From Volvox africanus (Eukaryota > Chlorophyta > Chlorophyceae > Chlamydomonadales > Volvocaceae): 64,000 nt of DNA. The DNA is taken from contig BSDZ01000026.1 in assembly GCA_030268105.1 (NCBI GenBank), positions 121,001 through 185,000 on the forward strand, in the 5' to 3' direction. Position numbers and translations under genes: made by a program. The stretch's first letter is position 1. Every line of letters begins with the position of its first letter. Positions 1 through 14,200 of the stretch are shown here, in pieces. A model generated the notes under the pieces. That model was not told the origin of the DNA. It saw nothing but the letters and a program-made list of their open reading frames with translations, and ran no database searches.

Positions 1-85
1 AAATATGAAAAATAGCATGCATAAAACCCAATGTAAAACTTCCCATTCCCGCCTTCATCTCCCCCCCACACACGCCGCCCCACAT

Positions 86-207
86 GCCCTGCCAACTATA
101 GGCTGGGCTAATTATGCCTGACAGGCCACTCATATCTCATTCGACATAATTAGACTTAATCCGACATAAATAGTCCTTAATTATCCCTGGCAATACTTGG
201 CAGGGCA
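86..207. mobile_element. MITE-like element, copy 1
   Basis: About 120 bp with imperfect inverted ends (CCCTGCCAACTA at the left, TTGGCAGGG at the right) and an interior of short CTAATTAGG / AGACTTA motifs. A second copy lies at 61850-62075. No coding capacity. Confidence 0.55.
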
Positions 208-215
208 CACAGATT

Positions 216-312
216 GTTGTATATACTATTTAGATAGGGCGTTTAGTAAACGCCCGATCGGAGGCTGTCCATTCACGGTCATCTCATTTAATCCTCGAAG
301 ATATCCTCAGGA
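216..312 (-). mobile_element. TRIM2 LTR fragment, degenerate
   Basis: Begins TGTTGTATATA, keeps the central CCCGATCGGAGG and ends near CCTCAGGAT. It follows MITE copy 1 directly. Too diverged for a target duplication. Confidence 0.4.
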
Positions 313-324
313 TTCCACACACCA

Positions 325-780
325 TTGCTACTCTCACCTCCATACCCGCTAGACACCGCCGCCCTAACCACCCATCCCTGCCTGCGCCTCCAATCCCAAA
401 GTACCCACCCTCACTGCCTCTACTACTACTGCCATTACCCGCCCCGCCTCCACCCTCACCCCCCTGCCTCTGACTCCGACTCCTTCAGAACCCCCACGCA
501 CTGCTCTCACCACTGCAGTGACTGCCATCTCCACCCTTACACAACTCCCTGCCACTGGCTCCATTATCCTGGCTCCATTACGACATTCGCCACCACCTCT
601 TCCATCCCCCCGTCCTAAGCTACTAACCTCACCGCCTCTGCCACCTACCTTAAAACGTTCCCTGCCATCCTCACGATCCCCGCCCGCTGCCTACGCCTCG
701 ATCACACCTGTCTGCGCCCACTCCTACCATTGACCCCAACGCCACAGCTGCTGTCGCCAAAATAGTGCACCTGGTCGTTA
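325..780. other. Pyrimidine-rich, C-rich low-complexity stretch
   Basis: Runs of CCACC, CTCC and CCCTGCC. Open frames occur in several phases because of composition, with no recognisable domain or conserved splice signal. I see no gene here. Confidence 0.4.
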
Positions 781-859
781 ACTATTTAATTAACATTAAT
801 AGTAGAAATTATAATGAACTTTTGTCTTAAGAGGATAGATTTGCATTAGTAATGTATCT

Positions 860-955
860 AATTAGGCTAATGGACATTAGTCCAGGATAATCAAGAAACT
901 GGACATCTTCCGATCGGGCCTAAACGGTTCGGCTAATATTATCAACAACAAGTAA
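860..955 (+). mobile_element. TRIM2 LTR fragment
   Basis: Contains GGACATCTTCCGATCGGGCC followed by TAAACGGTTCGGC, the core of the longer TRIM2 LTR subtype. The left end is missing. Confidence 0.55.
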
Positions 956-959
956 TGGA

Positions 960-2258
960 TGGATTATGAATCAATCCTTTTTGGGCGGGGCCCCGGCGCG
1001 AAGCGCTCAGGGGGGCCTCGCCTTGTGGGATTGCCCGTGTCCATCGGTCTCTCTGTCTCTCTCTGTAAAAAGAATGTGACGGACCAAACATAATATCTTG
1101 CCCGGCGGAAGCGCGATATTGGTCACATATTACATTGTATATTCCAAGGTATCTTTATTTCGGGCAATAACAATCGTATGAGTACAAACAAGTTTGTCAG
1201 TCTCCTTTGACCCCGGTCAAGGTCACATCAACGCCTCTCGGCCTAAATTTCATTCCACAAGGTGCCGCGTTTCTCATAATGGAATTCTGGCATGACTTCG
1301 TGAAATCAATCAAACAACCAGTTTGGGTGACTAAGCTAGTCTCACAGGCATGGCGATTTGCCACCAGCAGGTCGACGAATTTGCTTACAGTTATCTACAA
1401 AGGATGTAACGTTGTGTACAATTAATTTAAGCCAATTCTCGGGGCAGAAGAGTTCTACAGTGCCGACATGGAGCTCGATGCTGTGGGGTGAGTTGCTGAA
1501 GCCGCAGGCATTTCGGAGATACAGCTTAAAGCTTTCCATCAGTAGTACTGGCGACACTCTAACACTTGACGTCCTCGCCGTTCGCTTTGGCGAAATGTGT
1601 ACGATGGCCTGAGCGGCGTGAGGTCCCTGCCCTTGGGTTTGCAGTCGTTTGCCTGCTAACGTCATGAGCCGGCATCATCGCAAACTCGCAAACTTCAAAC
1701 CCTTTCATTGTGAAGTAACCGGCCTGTACGGATTGTGGGGGGCCCCGCCCTTTTTCCGGCTTCGAGGAAGCCGACACCCTTGTCGTTGTCTGCTTCTATA
1801 AAAACTAATCATGCTAATATCGCTGTTTTTGCAAATTATCTCATAAAGAGAAACCCCAGCTCAACGGCAAAAGGGCTGATTTTTTTATGACATTTTAAAA
1901 TTCCCTTGCCGCGGCTTGTGGATTAGTTGGATGTGATTGCGTGCGCACTGCGCTGTGTATAAGAATTACCACCGAGCGAAACCATGACGGACTCTCATTG
2001 GCATTATCGGTCGCTGCTGGAGAAATCGGTCGTACGCAATGCCATATTAATACTTCGACGTTGATATCACGCGCTCACCACGGTCCATTACTAATACCAC
2101 ATACATTTTATGTTGGATTATAATTTCTTAACAAAGGGAACATCCCAGGCTCCGTTAAGGCAATATATGACTTCCTACACATTGATGCAAAGGGCAACGT
2201 ATATATTTTGATAGAGCTTCTATAAGCAAGGATATTAGATGTACGTAGATGTACGTAC
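960..2258. other. Downstream of gene 4's last recognised exon; repeats only
   Basis: Holds a GC-rich dispersed repeat with GCGCGAAGCGC (about 980-1,100) and one copy of the GGCTTC...GAAGCC repeat (1,722-1,785). A phase-1 membrane exon was looked for on the minus strand and not found. Confidence 0.4.
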
Positions 2259-5200
2259 TTTTGTTCACAACCAGCGCACCCACAGGTGTGAGTGCGTCCA
2301 CAAGTGGTGCACCCACAGGTGGTACATTATCTTGTTCTTGGCCTGATGAAACGACGCTTCCCCACATGGAGGTAAAACTACTGCTTATTAGATCCTTAAC
2401 GTTAACAACAGCTGCATATGCCACCTGCAAATAGACAAGATGAACGTTATTCACAGTTTGGCATAACCACAACGCAGTAAGAGGCAGGCAAAAGATATGC
2501 CATCAAATAAATGTATATTTAAAGCAATATAGAAAATATAGATAATAGAGTCGAATCGAGCTCTGGGTAACATAGTGCTATCATCATGATTATCTATTCC
2601 AATCGAGTTAGTTTGTAGGTGTTCCAGCCTATCTTCTTACGCTGAATCTTTTATAAAACCTGCCTGCCTACTTACCTTTGGATCAGATTCTCCTGCTGCC
2701 AGGAAATTTGCAACGTACTTGGCTGTTGTGTACGTTGTTGTCGAGCCACATCCGAGGTCTGTAATGACGACACTCCTATGCGAGATCTGGCGCAGAAACA
2801 AATGTTTTGGTTATGTATTCGAAGCCTCATCTTTGTAGATTAATGAGCGAACATCTATCGAGGGAATTCCCCATAACACCTTGTTGAAGGCAACGGATAA
2901 GATTGACTCGGCAAATATATAAATGATAGAACAAGTATAAATAAACATTTATAAATATACATATAAGTAAACATACACATAAAAATATAAATGTATATAT
3001 ACATATACAATTCTTAAGATAAGTTAAACATAATTGAATGCGGCAAACTTGTATTGGCCAGGCTTTGTTCCTGCACCTGTAGGTCTGCCTGTCTGTTCGC
3101 GCTTGCGTGCGGGAACGCGTGTAGGCTTGCGCCAGGGAGTGAGGATTGCGGTAGGACAGACGAACTTATGCCGCTGCTTCCCCTCCCTAGCTGTGGTTCG
3201 GCCTGGTTCGGGGCACCTGACGAATGTCCATGCCGCCTGTGCAAGGCAAGCTGCCCACAGAGTAACACACTAGCCATATACTCTTACTTCATGCCGACCC
3301 AAGTCTGTCTGTCTATCTGCCTATATGTCTAAATATCATTCAATTGTAATATATATACATGTGCATAACCCTTCAGTAACATTTGGAACCATGCTTTAAC
3401 CCAAGTTAATGATAGACGCACATTAAAAATCCTTTCGAGCTCAGACTCCAAATCCCTAACCAGCGAGGAAGCAGTTGTGCCTACGGACTGCACAAAATCA
3501 CATGTGTAATAAATGGTGAGGTTCCCTTTGAAGGCGACGCTGTTGTATCCATTCGAACCTGTGAGATGGGCAATCATTTATTGTGGAGTAAGAATGTGGA
3601 AGATAATGAGAATAGAGACCTAAGAAATTGTAACAGAATATTGCAATATATAGGTACATACAGAGCTCCAACTAACCCTTTCTGTATTAGTCGTACAAGC
3701 ACGGAACACACCAACACGGTGTAAATGTGCAGAAGCACCTTCTCAGCATCTCGAGAGGCCTTTGCGGCTCTTAACTACGATGATGATGGGAAATTTAAGA
3801 ACACGAGCCAAATATATCATTGATGACAGACAGGTTATAATAACTGTACCATGCAGTAGAAAGCTGATCCAGACCAAATGTGAATATGTTGGAATGTGAG
3901 CAACACTCATATACGAAAGAATGTCAGAGCAATTAATACGGCCCACGAGGGGCCGGGCGCTTTGCTGACTTCAACAGGTTATGAGCCCCGAGCGCACATG
4001 CGCGGCTGGCCGAGAGGTCGCCGGTTCGAATCCCGCTGGCTGTTGACCAGGGCAGGGAGGCCGGGACGAGGCAGCAATCGGGAGACCGTGAAGCTCGACG
4101 GAGTGTCGCTCACGGGGGGGTGTTGGAATGTGAGCAACACTCATATACGAAAGAATGTCAGAGCAATTAATACGGCCCACGAGGGGCCGGGCGCTTTGCT
4201 GACTTCAACAGAATAACCCATTTGGTTGGGTGGATAGGTTCGGTACAAGTCGATAGCATTCATAGGGCGGCCTAGCTACCTTTTTACCGTAGGCACGTAG
4301 CTCACACTTACTGCTGCACTGCGAAGCCGTGAGGCTACTGGCGCACTGCTGATAGGGGTTGGTGGCATAATCCGTGCACGCAGGGGTCACCTGGCACCTG
4401 CGTCGACCCGTTCGGAAGGAAAGCGAGCGAGCTTACTTGCGCATGTATGTGTAAAGAACAAAGCACAATCAACTGATGGAGCTCTAACAGATGCATGAAC
4501 ATGTTTCCCTATGAACTGGTGTTACACTGTGGGCGACTTGCCATGTAAGCACCAGGGGCCCTGACCAGGCCGAACTACAGCTCAGGGCCTAACCACCTGG
4601 GGGGCATGCGGCTGCGTCTGTCTGTCCTATGTGTCTTACAATCCATGCTTGTTACAGCCCAGCAGTAAAGGTAATATGCTTACTAATGGCCTTCAGTACC
4701 TTATTATACCAGTAAAGATTGAAAGATATTATTAAAATATACATGCAATGCGCCTACGTGGGTATGCCTTGCTTTATGGTTCACTGAATCCATTCTACAG
4801 ACGTACATACCAGAGGGTACTGCTGCCGTTGAGTCTTGAGCAGTACGACGCCGGACCTTTCCCATCCTGATACCAAGTGCTCCGGCAAGGACACCCACTG
4901 GCAGACACCTGCAGTCCGTCCAAACATATTGTTTATGGGCGGGTTCCCAGCACGAAGCGCCTCATGAGGCTCTGCCCCATAGGATTGCCCGTGTCCGTGT
5001 GTGTGTGTTATGTGTGTGTGTGTGTGTGTTCCCGGAGCAATCTTGGATTATGGAGGGATATGCTCACATAAGGGGCCTGTCTGCAACACGTTTTTTTCGA
5101 ATTTCACAGCAAGACTTTGCTTATACACGTGTGAACCATACGTGTATATAAATGGCCCGTGAAGCGTAGGAAATAAGCATGGAATAGTGAAAACGTTTGT

Positions 5201-8200
5201 GCTGAATACCGGCCAAGTGACAGTGTTATGAAATGATGTATCTGTTGGGATATATAGCGATCCCTTCTAGCAACAATCGCGTTGTTGGAGCTGTACTCGG
5301 CAGTACGCAAGCGACCTGCGCTCGTCCAATCTGTAGTGCTAAAACCGCGACGATATGTGCCAACTCCGGACCGAACTATCAAGTCTTCTTTTGACTTCGA
5401 AGAATACTTTCTCGTATAACGTCAGGCTTCTTAATGCCTGATAGTCTACATTTCATCAGGTTATGAGCCCCGGCCAACGTGGACCGCGGAGCCTGACGTC
5501 TTTTGCCCATCATTAGTGTCGATCTTCCATACATAGATCTTCACAAAAAAGAAGAAAAGGCTTGAAGACCAATTGGACAGGGAAGGACTGGCAGTAATAT
5601 CAGGGTCGCCGCCTGGTGCAATTGGCGGCACAGTAAACGTCATTCACGAATATAAGGAAGATGGTGTTGGAATGCGACACGCAGTCGGACAGGGAAGCAA
5701 CTCCGTAGTTCGTTACATAATTTCTTAATCCTTAGCGTAGCGCACTGACCCTACATAATGGACAGAATAGATTGCAGTATTACTGTCGTACTCGCCCTTG
5801 TCTTATGCATATGCATATTCTCCACTATTGTTCCGACCGATGTTCAACAGATGGCGCAAAGAAGGAGCTCAGCGATTAAGTGGTGATTGATTTAAGTGGT
5901 CATAGACCTTGCCTGTCAGCGGCCTGTGCCTGTCAGCCGCCCGGTATCTCATCGAGAACTCTTGATGGGGAATGCTAACGATGCAAGGGGTGGCGTTCAT
6001 GATAGCAACAACTTTGTTTTATGCATTTCAGAGTACTTCGTGATTGCAGCATCAGTAAAGCTGCTGTCCGAATTACCTTGAGGAAAAGGGGCAGAGGTGT
6101 GAATCACACCACTGGGTATAGCTACGGTCAAGTACTGCCATCTGGGGGTATGGCATTTCCTGAGGTTTGCTTGTGGGAGAGTTTGGCGACCTGAATTAAG
6201 TCTTGATTTGTTTCGGTTATGTCAGTCGTGCCTTGCTTAATCCCATTTGTGGAAGTTGTCTGCCTGCAACTCACACCCATGCGAGGCAGCAAGATGACGT
6301 CGTTTGCCTTGGGGGTACGGCAAGTATGGACCATGATACGGTTATGGTTGGTATCGACTGTCCAATGAGTAAGTGTGACATGCGTTCGGGAATCGATGGC
6401 AGAGTCCTGCGGACTGTGTTTGGTGATGGTTTGGTGGCTATCCTGGTTATCCCTGATGTAATGAGGGATGGAATGCTGCAACTAATGTTAACAGGATTCA
6501 CTTTTCTCGTATCCTTGGTCAGCTGGCAACAAGCCAAGGTATTCAGACCGATGATTCTGTGCTGGGCACGGCATGGTCTGGGGTTGGAGGTTCGATTGCC
6601 ATGTTGCATTGGGATATTTTTTCCACTGGCAGTAGCCCAGGGTCGGGAAGCCCAGGTTTAGGGTCCTCCAAGGGCTGTTGAGGTTGAGTCCTCATGCATA
6701 CAGTGACACTGCTGAGCAGGTAACGCTCACGGGATATGAGCAGCACAAGCCCAAATGCGTGGGAAAGAAAGTTTCTTTTAAACATACTTGGTTGCGCACT
6801 GGGCGCAGTATGTCATTTTTTGGGGGTCAGGTCCTCCGAAGGGTGTGGCAGTACGGCGGTTTCTATTGACCGCTAGAGCACCGTAGAGTGATGTGCTAGT
6901 GCAGGCCACGGCGGTTCGGCAGCTTGTGGGTTACTACTGCAACACCATTGGTGTTTCGCTACTGAAGGTCGTAACAGTACAGCAGTTTAAAACCCTAGGT
7001 TAAACAGGCAACACCTGAAGTGTGCCTAATGCTTCCAGATTCCTGTGAGTAAGGGCGGCTGAGTTCCGCGTTCCTAAGCATCCCCAAGTTGGGGGATGGG
7101 GGCTGAGTTCCGTTTATCTGAATGCCCCTGAGGTGCGGATATGGCGGCTGAGTAACGTAACGAGATGTGTCACCATGACACAAGTTTTTATCGAATCTTG
7201 TGTTTGGGAATCGTAAGGGGGCCCTTGGCCAATCAACGTCATGGTAAGGAGCCAGCCAGACATGTTTTGAGCCCTGTTTCATACCAGTGGTAAACCGCTT
7301 GAGTGCGTTCATGATATGTCAGTTTTGGGTGGTGCAGACCATTGCAGAACAGCGATGCAGGCACATGGAAAAGTAGTGGCGTGGGTTCGTCACCAGGGGG
7401 CGGTGGAGTCATTCCACTAGCTCTAAATCTCAGCATGATGAGTGAGCTTGCTTGTTGAAGACCTTTGTCATGTACGAGTAAGAGGATCTCTAGGGATGAG
7501 GTCATCATGGCTCAGCTCAGTGATGGGATGTGGGGTTAGTGAAATTACCTACCCGCATGTGACTAATGCTCGTAATTTTCATGGTTACAGGCTGCGAGCA
7601 GCAGGCATGGATAGGGGGACGTCTGACATGAACCGCAGCACATCAAGGAGCAGTCATGAAGACGATTCTGAATGTATGCAGCATCCACCACCTCCAGGCT
7701 TTATGATTCAAATGTGGAACTGGGGAAAAGGACAAGCTGCAGGCACGCTGATGGAGAGCTCAGAGATCACATCCGTGGAGATGGAACATCAGACCAAAAC
7801 CGGAACAGCATATGAGGCACTCAGGCATTGCAAACTAGTGAGAGTGTTTGGTTTGGGATCTGATGTGATTGGGTTTTGGTCGTTCTTGGGTGCGCCATGC
7901 TTATTTATTTATTATTCCAAACAGATCAATGTGCAGATCCACTACTGCAAGAGTGGGTCTCTACGTGTGGGGCTGTGTTTTCATGGTGTTTGGTGTAAGG
8001 GTTGGTGGCAGATGTGCTGAAGAAGGCAATCAAAGAAGTTAAGCTTAAGAAGTGCATTAATGGGCTTGGCCAAGTTAGCCTATGGTGTTTGCGTTAGGCA
8101 AGCTCAATTGGGGCATCATGACTTTTTGGTATTAAGAAAAGTCTTTGGTTGATCTTATCTTTTGTCGCTTGCTGCTAGGATTCTAGTCTTGAGGGGCGTG

Positions 8201-11200
8201 ATATCCAATGGTATATCAGTTGGGATTTGTTGGATCAGTTGGGATTTGTTGGATCAGTTGGGATTTGTTGCGATTGGGATTTGTAGCGATCCGTTCTAGC
8301 AACAATGGCGTTATTGTAACTTTACTAGGCAGTACACTAAGGAACCCGCGCTCTTCTCTAGCAGTAGAAAGGAATGATATCTGTAAGAACCATGCTAGAA
8401 TTTACCTTTTTAAAACCCTAGCTTATCCCTGTGGTAATTTTTCTGACACTTCTAGCTTCAAATCCCCAAAGGCTAAAGGATCGATAGGCCATGCTTTCAC
8501 AGTTTGTATTCGTACTGAAAATCAAAATCAAATGAGCTTTTACCCTTTTGTTCTACACGAGTTTTCTGTTCTCGTTGAGCTCATCTTAGGACACCTGCGT
8601 TATCTTTTAACAGATGTGCCGCCCCAGCCAAACTCTGCACCTGACAATGTCTTCCACCTGGATCAGTGTGCAATGAAGCCGACTTAGAGCCAGAAGCAGG
8701 GACCAAGTCCCGCCTCCAAACAATGGAATAAGTAAAAGTAGTTCTCTACGTTTGACTATTTGTGCCAACTCCGGACCGAACTAATAAGTCTCTTGACTAT
8801 CGGATACTATGTAACGATTATAATCGTACCACTCTGGGAAAAGCCATCCTCCATATTTTTCGTTGGATCCATAAAGTCCATATGGACTTCCATAAAACAG
8901 CAGCCTCTATCTCTCATTGCGTGCGCACCTGCTGATGAATGTACGTGCGTGCCTAATGGCCGCGCATGGTGCTGGTGCCAACATGGGCACGTATGACGAG
9001 GTAGGTTTTGATGTGGTATTTCGTGTGGATTGTGAGTTGGATTCACGTGGAAACCTTTGTATTGTGTTTTCGGAAATATTGCATGTCGGTACTTACAAAT
9101 CAACGCAGGCGTAGTGTAGCTGACGTACACCTTGGGCTACATCCTGATAATGATTACCAGGGCCAGTCCACAAAATGCCGGCATGCATGTGCCACGGCAG
9201 GTCGTGACCCCAGGCCGTTTTAGTCTTTTTTTAGTTTTTATCACCAATCTACCTGATTATGACGTTGTACCTATCTTTGAACGCACTTTTAGCAGGAAGC
9301 CAGCGAAGACAACATGGATCCGGCTGAGAAAGCCTGGCTGACAGCGCCACTACCGAATCCAACATTGCGTGCTGGGAAGCCAAAACAGCGCCGACAACGT
9401 GATGATGATAATGACGATATGGGAGCTGGTGGGGGCCGAAAGAAGCAACGCAGGGAAAGTGGTGGCCGAGCGCGTGGTAGGGGGGCATCAACTGGACGGC
9501 GGGGCATGCATCAGGCAGCAAGTAACCGCCGCCGTACAGGGGGTGACGCAGAGGAGGAGGACGATTTTACTGAGGGGGAGGCGGCAAGTGGGGACACCTC
9601 TGCAAGTAGCGGCGATATGGCACCATCATCGGGGGTCTCAAGTGGCACGGGAAGCAGTGGGGGCAATGCACATCAACCGGTACTGAGGTCCTCACGCTGG
9701 GGTACCAGAGGGGCGTTGCTTCCCGTGACAGCACGTACAAAGCAGGCGGTTTGTGACAAGCAGGGCAGAAGTAGCCGGCGCCCCAGAGGGAGCAGAGGTG
9801 GGCGTTAGTGCTCAGAAAGTGGCACGTACATTCTTCTTTTGCTTGAATCGTGGTGTCTGACGAGATAAGACTCCGACCTTGCTTTCCTTATTTGTGGCAG
9901 TGTGGATTGCGGTTACAATAACCTTTACTTGCAGCAGTATGTATTTAGATAGTTACAAAATAGAGAGCATCATTAGGTGACGATAGATAGGTACGAAGGT
10001 AGTTAGTTAGGGTTTTAGGTATGTAGATAGGTGGCCAGAGATACCCTATCTACATATCATGCATATTATTGGTTGGCCGAATAATAATAGGACATGAAGC
10101 TAATTACAGTACGTGATGCTGAATAATCGCCGTATTTTGCATGCGAAATGGACGCTTCCTTTTGTGCCCTCCATGCCAGCCATTGTAACTTTCCATAAAA
10201 TGCCGTTTCCATTCCATAAAATGCCTTCCATAAAATACCTTCCATAACTTGGTGGCAGGATTATGGATTCCATATCAAAATAATATGGAGGCCACTTTAT
10301 GGAAAAGGACGCTGGATTCTATGGAAGCCGGAACCCCCCGTTTTCCCAGAGTGTTACTTTCTCGTAATAACGTAAGGCTTCCAAATGTCCGGTACTTTGT
10401 GAGGCTGTCATGTCCATACAAGTCTCACCAGCCTGCCTTACAGCCCAAGTACAGTCTCATACACAACCTCATGGTTGTTGTATCTCTGTTGTGTCTGTCT
10501 ACAAAGGCCCAATCGGAAGATGACCGTCTGCGGCTCAATCCTAAACACTACCCGTATACACCCCAGGATACAACAAATATCCCCCTTCTCAAGGATTTGT
10601 TCTCACATCCCATGGGCAGGGTGACCCACCACCCTGGAAAAAGATCCCTTCATGGTCATCCCACAAGTGGCAGATTTCCTGTATCCATCTGCCAACACTT
10701 TTTCGATTGGAAACCGTCTCAATCTTTATTAGGCCCAATCGGAAGATGACGTGTGTGGTCCAATCCTACACTACTCGTAATTTACCCCAGGATACTACAA
10801 TGGCCTCTTAGCTAGGCTCATAGCCTCCTGTCCTGTATGTCTCATAGCCTCAAAGCATCATAATGTAGTATCCTGAGGTATCTAAGGCTAATATCCAGGA
10901 TGATCAGGAATCTTGACATCTTCCGATCGGGCCTAAACAGTTTGGCGGATTTTAACACAGATACAACCCATAGTCACATGGTCTCATAGCCATCCCCGTA
11001 GCCTCATAGCCAGCCAAATCAGACTTTAAGATATCCACGGGGCTACCGCTAAATATGTCCTCATGGCCCAGAGAGGTACGGTGGTTGTACTGGTCGTGGG
11101 GCCTTTACTCCTAGCTAGGTCCACTTCCCTCAGCACCACCTCCGTCCCCTTCCCCATCGTCGCCCGGCTTGCATGCCCCACTTTTGCCCTTGTATTGCAT

Positions 11201-14200
11201 GTAATTCTCTATCATAAGGTCAGCCTGATGCCTTGTCAAGTGTGATAGGATGAACGCATTTATACCAGGATTTACATTACTGAAGCTTATTACAATGGAT
11301 GTGGAAATACAACACAGACAAGACACGACTGTTATGGCACGACTTATGTGCCCCTGGAGATCCAGGTTTTACCCCGACCGTGAGCGGTCCAAAGACCCAA
11401 AGTTGAGGGCAGGGTGCCCCCCCATGTCGATGGACGGTGACGGACCCGATTATAGTGACCTGCGAGCTGACCAGGAGCGGAGTTGACGCCTTAGTTGATT
11501 CGGCAGATTCCGCTGGATGCCGGTGGTGGGTGCTGAACCCGGAAAAGCACTGATTTCGGAGAAGTCGGCATGGGAGACCGGATGAGGGTGCCCCGAAATA
11601 CCGGGGAAGGTTGGGACTGCCAGGTTAATGACCACGGGTGATGTACCCCCCTATCCCACACACAATCACAGACATTGATAGACTACCGCCTACCTAAAGA
11701 GACAAATAATGGATCATAGCAAAAAAATCAACTACGATTACTAGACAAGCTAAATAAATGCAGAAGTTCGTGAGCAACTAATCACATTTTGCCAGCAACG
11801 GCAAACATGCCCGAGGGCCTTATGTAGTGTCAAGGATTGGACCGCAGAGGGTCATCCTTCCGATCGGGCCTTTGTAGGCCGACACAACAGAGATACAACA
11901 CCTTACACTACTAGGAAACGTTACAGTAGGAGGTGCCTGGAACAGATACCAAATAGTCTGAAATACAAAAGATATTATCTGTGATTACAAGACAAGTTAA
12001 TACCCGTGGTAAGCATGATCTCATAACTTAGGGTTTCAGGTTCTCATGACCTTATGGCATAAAGATGGCGGGATGCATAGATCTGGGACTTTGTACATAA
12101 TTAGTGTGCTAAGTTCCCTCCAGGAAACTCTGTATCAAGCAACGGGCCTTAGATAATAAGCACCTGACTGTGGATAGTAGAGCACCTGACTGTGGCTATC
12201 AGTTTACTTGTATACAAATACATAAATATCCCATGAAATCAAGGGGATCATATGCAGAAAGCATTTTAAAATGCTGTAGATGTGACCCATAATATCTAGC
12301 TGTGGCTTAGGGGCTTTATTAGATGCAGCTCGAGGGGCTCGTTACCCTCTAGAAATAGCTTCTTGTTTCCCAGATAGAGCTGAGGTGGCCTGCCGACATC
12401 TTTAGATGCTGCTGCAAGGTAGATGCGGGCCAAGTACCAGGAACAGAAAAACAGAGTGCAGCGATCTACACTGTAACGGGGAATTCGCACCCCGGCATCC
12501 TGCGCCCCTGTGTTACATACACTGCAGCATTACTACGCCCAGCTACACCGAAGACCATTACAAGCTGGTCGCCACATAAATAACAATGGAATTAGTAACA
12601 AAGGTAGAGATGAGGCAGAGCTCAAACAAGGTCACAGGACCCTGCCTACCACTGCTGCACCCCATTGACTCATCTGCACACCACATTTTGGAGAGGTCAT
12701 AAGTATAATGACAGCAATCGGCCACCTCACATCACCACCTTGCTGTTATTAGCCTGGGTGTTTTGATATGTGTATCTCTATCCATTGCTGCTACTGATGA
12801 TTTGTTTTAAGATTTACAAATGACTATGCATGCACACACTTCCTTGCCTCGCTCTTCCTTACATCCCAAATATTTATGAGGGCACGTCAGTCAAGATGGT
12901 GGCAGTGAGGGAATGTGGGGCAGCTAGTAGACCCCACAGATCTTGAGCATAATCCTCACTGTACACCCTATAGCAATAGGAAGCGTAGGTCGTCAGCCAT
13001 GCCTACATGCCTACATCCTTACATGCCTACATGCCTGGGGACAGGCGCTTGAAAAACCCGTAAGTGCTATGATGCATGCTACGAGCAGCACGCAGTGACT
13101 TGGGAACAGAAACGTCCATAGGTAGGCTGTTACAGGCAGGGGTTAGCCATTGCAAGCACAAGCTATGCTGACGGGGCCTGAGTGCATCAATTACTACATA
13201 AAATATGGGTGCGTGCTTCAGGGAGTAGTGAGAGTGGAGGTTTCGCTGGAGATATAAGGCAGCAGGCGTTCAAGGGAATAAATAGCACAGTATCTTAATA
13301 ACGTTTTCATAAGAGACAACTGGAATCCCGTCACACATGGACGAACTCAGCTTCATGATTACTACCCGTAGACACCCCTAAGGATACTAAACATCCTAAA
13401 GGCAAGCATGTTAAGTTTTGTTCGTTTCTGCCTTGACACTGTCAAAGAAAATAAGTGCTTTCTGATACTTAGTCGCCCTTCTGCTGCTTGCAACATGGCC
13501 ATGTGTCAGGTCCTGCACACTTAAGGCCACACAAATGAATCACCAAAACACGGACTATGATCGTTCATGACGCTGCTTTACAATCATATTACATTTCCCC
13601 GGGTTGCGGCGCAATGCGGAGCGGGCTATGTATCTGTGTGTGTGCATGTGTGTGTCTGTAACGACCAAACATGTATGTTTGCACATCGGAAAAGCAATCG
13701 TTATAGCCTTTCTAATCTAAATCTAAATTACATGGCACCACTTTTGTATCTAACAAAATTTGTTTGAGGACAAACAGGTTTTACGAGGTCAAGGTGTTAT
13801 CAAAGCTTCTCCAGGGATATTTAAATCCTAGACGTGCCGCGTTTCACAATATATGTATAAGTGTATATAAGTATAACACTACAATATACAATGTACGGCG
13901 CACAACAATCCAACCATAACCATTGACGACCAGATGGTATCCCACCGTATATATATAATACATTTGGTTGAATTGTTAAACGCCGATTATTATATATATA
14001 ATATTATCCTCATATATACTTATACTATACTACTATATATACTATAGTTATTCACTTTATTCAGGCTGCAGCAATTTGAATGAGTAAAAGAAGTTTAAGT
14101 CTATTGATCGAGCTTGAACGATTTGCTGAATACGGTGATGGTTGAATATATGTATATGGTCGTATATCTTCCTGCCGTATGACAAGGACAAGCGCTAAAG

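Noticed and set aside
325..618. 97-codon His/Pro/Ser-rich frame
   Set aside because: Composition effect of a pyrimidine-rich tract.
1342..1665. 107-codon minus-strand frame considered as the missing 3' exon of gene 4
   Set aside because: No hydrophobic segment and no phase-1 acceptor at a fitting place.
6203..6661. 152-codon plus-strand frame and overlapping minus-strand frames
   Set aside because: No domain, no splice or codon pattern like the array genes, and frames overlap on both strands.
7442..8020. 192-codon plus-strand frame
   Set aside because: Open by length only; composition is like flanking intron DNA and no family was recognisable. Kept as unassigned.
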